Of a stretch of 64,000 nt of DNA, positions 60,899 to 64,000 are shown one piece after another (position 1 is the stretch's first letter; every line of letters starts with the position of its first letter). The translations under genes and the position numbers were made by a program. The notes under the pieces are model-generated. The model was not told the origin of the DNA. It was given only the letters and a program-made list of their open reading frames with translations, and did no database searches. This DNA comes from Sphaerisporangium sp. TRM90804 (lineage in GTDB: Bacteria; Actinomycetota; Actinomycetes; Streptosporangiales; Streptosporangiaceae): NCBI RefSeq assembly GCF_029846175.1, contig NZ_JARWAC010000022.1, positions 1 to 64,000 of the forward strand, read 5' to 3'.

Positions 60899-61291
60899 GT
60901 GCACGAATTCGGGATCGCCGAGTCGATACTCGCCGCGGTGGAAGGCCGCGCGGACGGCCGGCGGGTACGCCGGGCGCGGGTGCAGGTGGGGGCCCTGCTC
61001 CGCGTGGCCGAGCCCTCGATCAACGACGCGTTCACCGTCGTCGCCGAGGGGACGGTCGCCGAGGGCGCCCGCCTCGACCTCGTCACCCTGCCCGTGCGGC
61101 TCACCTGCCGCGCGTGCGGGAACGCGGGCACGTCGGTGGATCCGTACGCGGTGTGCTCCGCCTGCGGGTCGACCGACCTCGACAGCGAGGGCGGCGACGA
61201 CCTCGTCCTCGAATCCATCCAGCTCGCGGAGGCGTCACATGTGCCTGGGGATCCCCGGGGAGATCGTGGAGATTTCGTCGGACCGTCCTGA
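60899..61291 (+). CDS. hypA: Hydrogenase nickel-insertion protein HypA
   Basis: 130 aa from a GTG at 60899 with AAGGAGAA upstream. The N-terminal MHEFGIAESIL contains the nickel-binding Met-His-Glu. The zinc site is CRACGN...CSACGS. It delivers nickel to the large subunit. The last codons (SHVPGDPRGDRGDFVGPS) extend past the usual HypA end and overlap hypC by 53 bases. Confidence 0.92.
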   Translation: MHEFGIAESILAAVEGRADGRRVRRARVQVGALLRVAEPSINDAFTVVAEGTVAEGARLDLVTLPVRLTCRACGNAGTSVDPYAVCSACGSTDLDSEGGDDLVLESIQLAEASHVPGDPRGDRGDFVGPS

Positions 61292-61517
61292 CCTGGCGAA
61301 GGTCGACGTCAGCGGCGTCCGGCGCGCGGTCAACATCGGCCTGCTGGAGGGGGAGGCGCTCGCGCCCGGCGACTGGATCCTCATCCACGTCGGCTTCGCG
61401 CTGTCGAAGATCGACGAGGTGGAGGCCAGGTCGGCGCTGGAGTTCCTCGAAAGCATCGGCCAGGCGTACGACGACGAGATCGCCGCCCTCCGCGAGTCAG
61501 TGATCGAACAGGGATAG
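61239..61517 (+). CDS. hypC: Hydrogenase assembly chaperone HypC
   Basis: 92 aa. MCLGIPGEIVEI is the canonical N-terminus with the essential Cys2. VDVSGVRRAVNIGLLEGE and GDWILIHVGFALSKIDE complete the barrel. It binds HypD and the large-subunit precursor during Fe(CN)2CO assembly. Its start lies inside the hypA reading frame. Confidence 0.93.
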   Translation: MCLGIPGEIVEISSDRPDLAKVDVSGVRRAVNIGLLEGEALAPGDWILIHVGFALSKIDEVEARSALEFLESIGQAYDDEIAALRESVIEQG

Positions 61518-61524
61518 AGGTGTG

Positions 61525-62652
61525 ATGCGCTTCGTCGACGAGTACCGCGACGCGGACACGGCCCGTGCCCTCGCCGCCCGCATAGAAGCCCTGTGCGAGC
61601 CGGGCCGCGCGTACAAGTTCATGGAGGTGTGCGGGGGGCACACGCACACCATCTACAAGCACGGGCTGGAGGACCACCTGCCCGAGGCGGTCACGCTCGT
61701 GCACGGGCCCGGCTGCCCGGTGTGCGTGATCCCCATGGGGCGGGTGGACGACGCCATCCACATCGCCGAGCAGCCCGACGTCATCATGACGTCGTTCGGC
61801 GACATGACCCGGGTGCCGGGCGGGCGGGGGTCCTTCCAGGACGCCACGGCCCGGGGCGCGGACATCCGCATGGTGTACTCGCCGCTGGACGCGCTGAAGG
61901 TCGCCCGGGACAACCCGGACAAGCGTGTGGTGTTCATGGCCATCGGCTTCGAGACCACCGCGCCCTCGACCGCGATGACCGTCCTGCGGGCGGAGGCCGA
62001 GCGGATCTGCAACTTCTCGGTGTTCTGCAACCACGTGACGATCATCCCGGCGATCAAGGCCATCCTCGACTCGCCCGACCTGCGCCTCGACGGGTTCATC
62101 GGGCCAGGGCACGTGTCCACGGTGATCGGCTGCCGCCCGTACGACTTCGTGGCCCGCGACTACGGCAAGCCGCTGGTGGTCGCCGGGTTCGAGCCGCTGG
62201 ACGTCCTGGACTCGATCCACCGCAACCTCGTCCAGCTCGCGCGGGGCCGGGCGGCCGTGGAGAACCAGTACGCCCGGGTGGTGCCCTGGGACGGCAACCG
62301 CAAGGCGCTGGCCGTGATCAACGAGGTGATGGAGCCGCGCCCGCACTTCGAATGGCGCGGACTCGGCTTCATCTCCCACTCGGCCCTCCAGATGCGTGAG
62401 CGGTACGCCGCCTTCGACGCCGAGCGGATCTTCCAGATCCCGGGCGGCCGGGTGGCCGACCCGCAGGCGTGCCAGTGCGGAGAGGTGCTCAAGGGCGTGC
62501 TCAAGCCGTGGGAGTGCAAGGTCTTCGGCACCGCCTGCACCCCGGAGACGCCCATCGGCACCTGCATGGTCTCCTCCGAGGGCGCCTGCGCGGCCTACTA
62601 CAACTTCGGCCGCTTCTCCCGCGCCCGCGTCCGAGAGGCGACCCGGACATGA
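61525..62652 (+). CDS. hypD: Hydrogenase Fe-cofactor scaffold protein HypD
   Basis: 375 aa. The HypD motifs are intact: KFMEVCGGHTHTIYKHG, HGPGCPVCVIP, and GFETTAPSTA. The C-terminal Cys cluster (ACQCGEVLKG, WECKVFGTACTP, GTCMVSSEGACAAYY) holds the [4Fe-4S]. It is the scaffold on which the Fe(CN)2CO unit is built with HypC. The ATG at 61525 follows AGAGG. A GTG at 61522 is an alternative. Confidence 0.94.
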   Translation: MRFVDEYRDADTARALAARIEALCEPGRAYKFMEVCGGHTHTIYKHGLEDHLPEAVTLVHGPGCPVCVIPMGRVDDAIHIAEQPDVIMTSFGDMTRVPGGRGSFQDATARGADIRMVYSPLDALKVARDNPDKRVVFMAIGFETTAPSTAMTVLRAEAERICNFSVFCNHVTIIPAIKAILDSPDLRLDGFIGPGHVSTVIGCRPYDFVARDYGKPLVVAGFEPLDVLDSIHRNLVQLARGRAAVENQYARVVPWDGNRKALAVINEVMEPRPHFEWRGLGFISHSALQMRERYAAFDAERIFQIPGGRVADPQACQCGEVLKGVLKPWECKVFGTACTPETPIGTCMVSSEGACAAYYNFGRFSRARVREATRT

Positions 62653-62725
62653 CCGCCCACCGCGGCCGTCCCGCCGCCGACGGCACCCCCGCCGCCCGGA
62701 TCGGAACGTCACCGGGGAGCCGGGC

Positions 62726-63841
62726 ATGACCGCCGACGACCGCACCGTTCCCGCGCGGCACGCCGACCCGCTCGCGCCGGGCCGCGAGCTGCGGGTGCTC
62801 GAACGGGTCGAGCGGAGCAGGCGGCGCAAGGCGCGCGTGCGCGAGGAGCTGATCACGCTCGCGCACGGCGCGGGCGGCAAGGCGACGCGGAACCTGGTCG
62901 AGGCGGTGTTCCTGGAGTCGTTCCGCAACCCGCTGCTGGAGCCGCTGGGGGACGGAGCCGTCGCGGGGGAGCTGGCGTTCACCACCGACGCGTTCGTGGT
63001 GACGCCGCTGTTCTTCCCGGGCGGCGACATCGGCGACCTGGCCGTCAACGGGACCGTCAACGACCTGGCGATGTGCGGCGCGCGGCCCGCGTACCTGTCG
63101 GCCGGGTTCATCCTGGAAGAGGGCTTCCCCGTGGCCGACCTGCGGCGCGTCGTCGCCAGCATGGCCTCGGCGGCACGGGCGGCCGGGGTCGACATCGTGA
63201 CCGGCGACACCAAGGTGGTGCCCCGGGGCAAGGCCGACGGCTGCTACGTCACCACGGCCGGGGTGGGCGTCGTCGACCCCGGCGTGCGGCTCGGCGCGTC
63301 GGCCGTCCGGCCGGGTGACCTGGTGGTCGTCTCCGGCCCCATCGGCGAGCACGGCGTCACGATCATGCTGGCCCGGGGAGGGCTCGACCTGGAGGCGGAC
63401 CTCGTCTCCGACACCCTCCCGCTCAACGGCCTCGTCGCCCGCCTGCTGGACACCTGCCCGGCCGGGCGGGTGCGGTGCCTGCGCGACGCCACCCGGGGCG
63501 GCGTCGCCACGGTGCTGAACGAGATCGCGGAGGCGTCCGGCGCCGCCGTGGTGCTGGACGAGGACGCCGTCCCGGTGCGGCCCGCCGTGCGCGGGGCGTG
63601 CGAGCTGCTCGGCATCGACCCGCTGCACGTCGCGTGCGAGGGCCGGATGGTGGCGGTGCTCGCCCGCGACTGCGCCGACGCCGCCCTGGCCGCGATGCGC
63701 GGCCACCCGCACGGCGCCGGCGCGACCGTGATCGGGCGGATCGCCGACGACCCGCCCGGCCTGGTGCTGCTGAAGACGGCCTTCGGCGGCACCCGGATCG
63801 TCGACGTCCTCGTGGGAGACCCTTTGCCCCGCATCTGCTGA
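62726..63841 (+). CDS. hypE: Carbamoyl-dehydratase HypE
   Basis: 371 aa. It converts the thiocarbamoyl group to thiocyanate, giving the CN ligands. AHGAGGKATRNLVEAVF, DIGDLAVNGTVNDLAMCGA, GDTKVVPRGKADGCYV and DATRGGVATVLNEIAE are diagnostic. The C-terminal PRIC ends in the essential Cys. An N-terminal extension of about 40 basic residues precedes the usual start of homology. HypF, which charges HypE, is not in the window. A diverged copy of the last 17 codons follows the stop. Confidence 0.94.
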   Translation: MTADDRTVPARHADPLAPGRELRVLERVERSRRRKARVREELITLAHGAGGKATRNLVEAVFLESFRNPLLEPLGDGAVAGELAFTTDAFVVTPLFFPGGDIGDLAVNGTVNDLAMCGARPAYLSAGFILEEGFPVADLRRVVASMASAARAAGVDIVTGDTKVVPRGKADGCYVTTAGVGVVDPGVRLGASAVRPGDLVVVSGPIGEHGVTIMLARGGLDLEADLVSDTLPLNGLVARLLDTCPAGRVRCLRDATRGGVATVLNEIAEASGAAVVLDEDAVPVRPAVRGACELLGIDPLHVACEGRMVAVLARDCADAALAAMRGHPHGAGATVIGRIADDPPGLVLLKTAFGGTRIVDVLVGDPLPRIC

Positions 63842-63892
63842 ACCCGGATCGCCCGCGTCGCCGTGGGCGACTCTTTGCCGCGCACCTGTTGA
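63791..63892 (+). repeat. Tandem duplication of the hypE 3' end
   Basis: The last 51 bases of hypE (63791-63841, encoding TRIVDVLVGDPLPRIC-stop) are followed immediately by a second copy at 63842-63892 that reads TRIARVAVGDSLPRTC-stop. The copies are in the same frame with about 80% identity. Confidence 0.85.
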
Positions 63893-63960
63893 AAGCCCTG
63901 CAGAACCGACCTTCTACTCAGAGCTGTACCCGGACCGCTTGTCCCGACGGGGGTGGTGTC

Positions 63961-64000
63961 ATGGCCAAGAAGCCGACGCGCAAGACATCGGGCCAGATGC
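63961..64000 (+). CDS. Partial gene at the window edge, N-terminus only
   Basis: Thirteen codons beginning MAKKPTRKTSGQM, with a GGGGGTGG stretch just upstream of the ATG. The basic, soluble N-terminus is all that can be seen. It does not look like HypB or HypF. No function assigned. Confidence 0.55.
   Translation, partial: MAKKPTRKTSGQM

Overview
This is a 64-kb chromosomal window from a high-GC actinomycete. Gene starts are ATG or GTG with purine-rich ribosome sites, many operons overlap by ATGA or GTGA, and secreted proteins carry Pro/Thr-rich linkers. The mix of secreted cellulase, chitin LPMO, snapalysin-type protease, TipA-like MerR regulator, DUF397 fragment, family 2B encapsulin and group 1h [NiFe] hydrogenase fits a filamentous soil organism, most likely Streptosporangiales-like (Nonomuraea, Actinomadura or relatives). 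The genus is an inference.

Layout. 1-7 kb: secreted proteins (a membrane-anchored surface protein, an SGNH hydrolase, a snapalysin-like protease, a lytic transglycosylase) plus a complete pyruvate decarboxylase, which is rare in bacteria. 7-14.3 kb: MerR and TetR regulators and a peptide ABC transporter operon in which one permease is fused to an ATPase. A perfect palindrome lies between the divergent tetR and the transporter. 14.4-16.5 kb: a TetR / SDR / F420-type oxidoreductase divergon with two matching operators. 16.5-17.5 kb: a scrap zone with transposase, DUF397 and TetR remnants. 17.7-25.9 kb: DUF899 protein, SLATT-like membrane protein, an LPMO gene broken by a G14-C28 tract, a DUF305 lipoprotein, two M28 peptidases and PhoX. 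26-36 kb: molybdopterin oxidoreductase, epimerase-like protein, a small relaxase-like protein, a LigD-like phosphoesterase with a degenerate ligase domain, a proline iminopeptidase and a Tat-exported PHP-domain protein. 36-40 kb: a GH6 cellulase behind a perfect CebR/CelR-type operator, and a zinc formaldehyde dehydrogenase.

40.3-45.8 kb (minus strand): a tight operon of a dynamin-like GTPase, a second degenerate GTPase, an NB-ARC/TPR (NLR-like) protein and a small protein. The last two share a short Gly-rich motif, the N-terminal one on the NLR and the C-terminal one on the small protein. This looks like an undescribed membrane-remodelling or abortive-defence system and is the main novelty candidate. 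46.1-48.7 kb: a family 2B encapsulin shell protein with a cyclic-nucleotide-binding domain, followed by a polyprenyl synthase, its probable cargo.

49.3-63.9 kb (plus strand): a phosphoribosyltransferase/erythromycin-esterase fusion and an alpha/beta hydrolase, both resembling mycobacterial dormancy genes. After these comes a long, overlapping operon for a group 1h (atmospheric H2-scavenging) [NiFe] hydrogenase: SIS, HypC-like, SIS, small subunit, large subunit, NifU-like, DUF5947, DUF6084, an unknown 491-aa protein, maturation protease, a 33-aa membrane peptide, then HypA, HypC, HypD and HypE. HypB and HypF are not in the window. The last gene, at 63961, runs off the edge. No rRNA, tRNA, CRISPR array or intact insertion sequence was seen.
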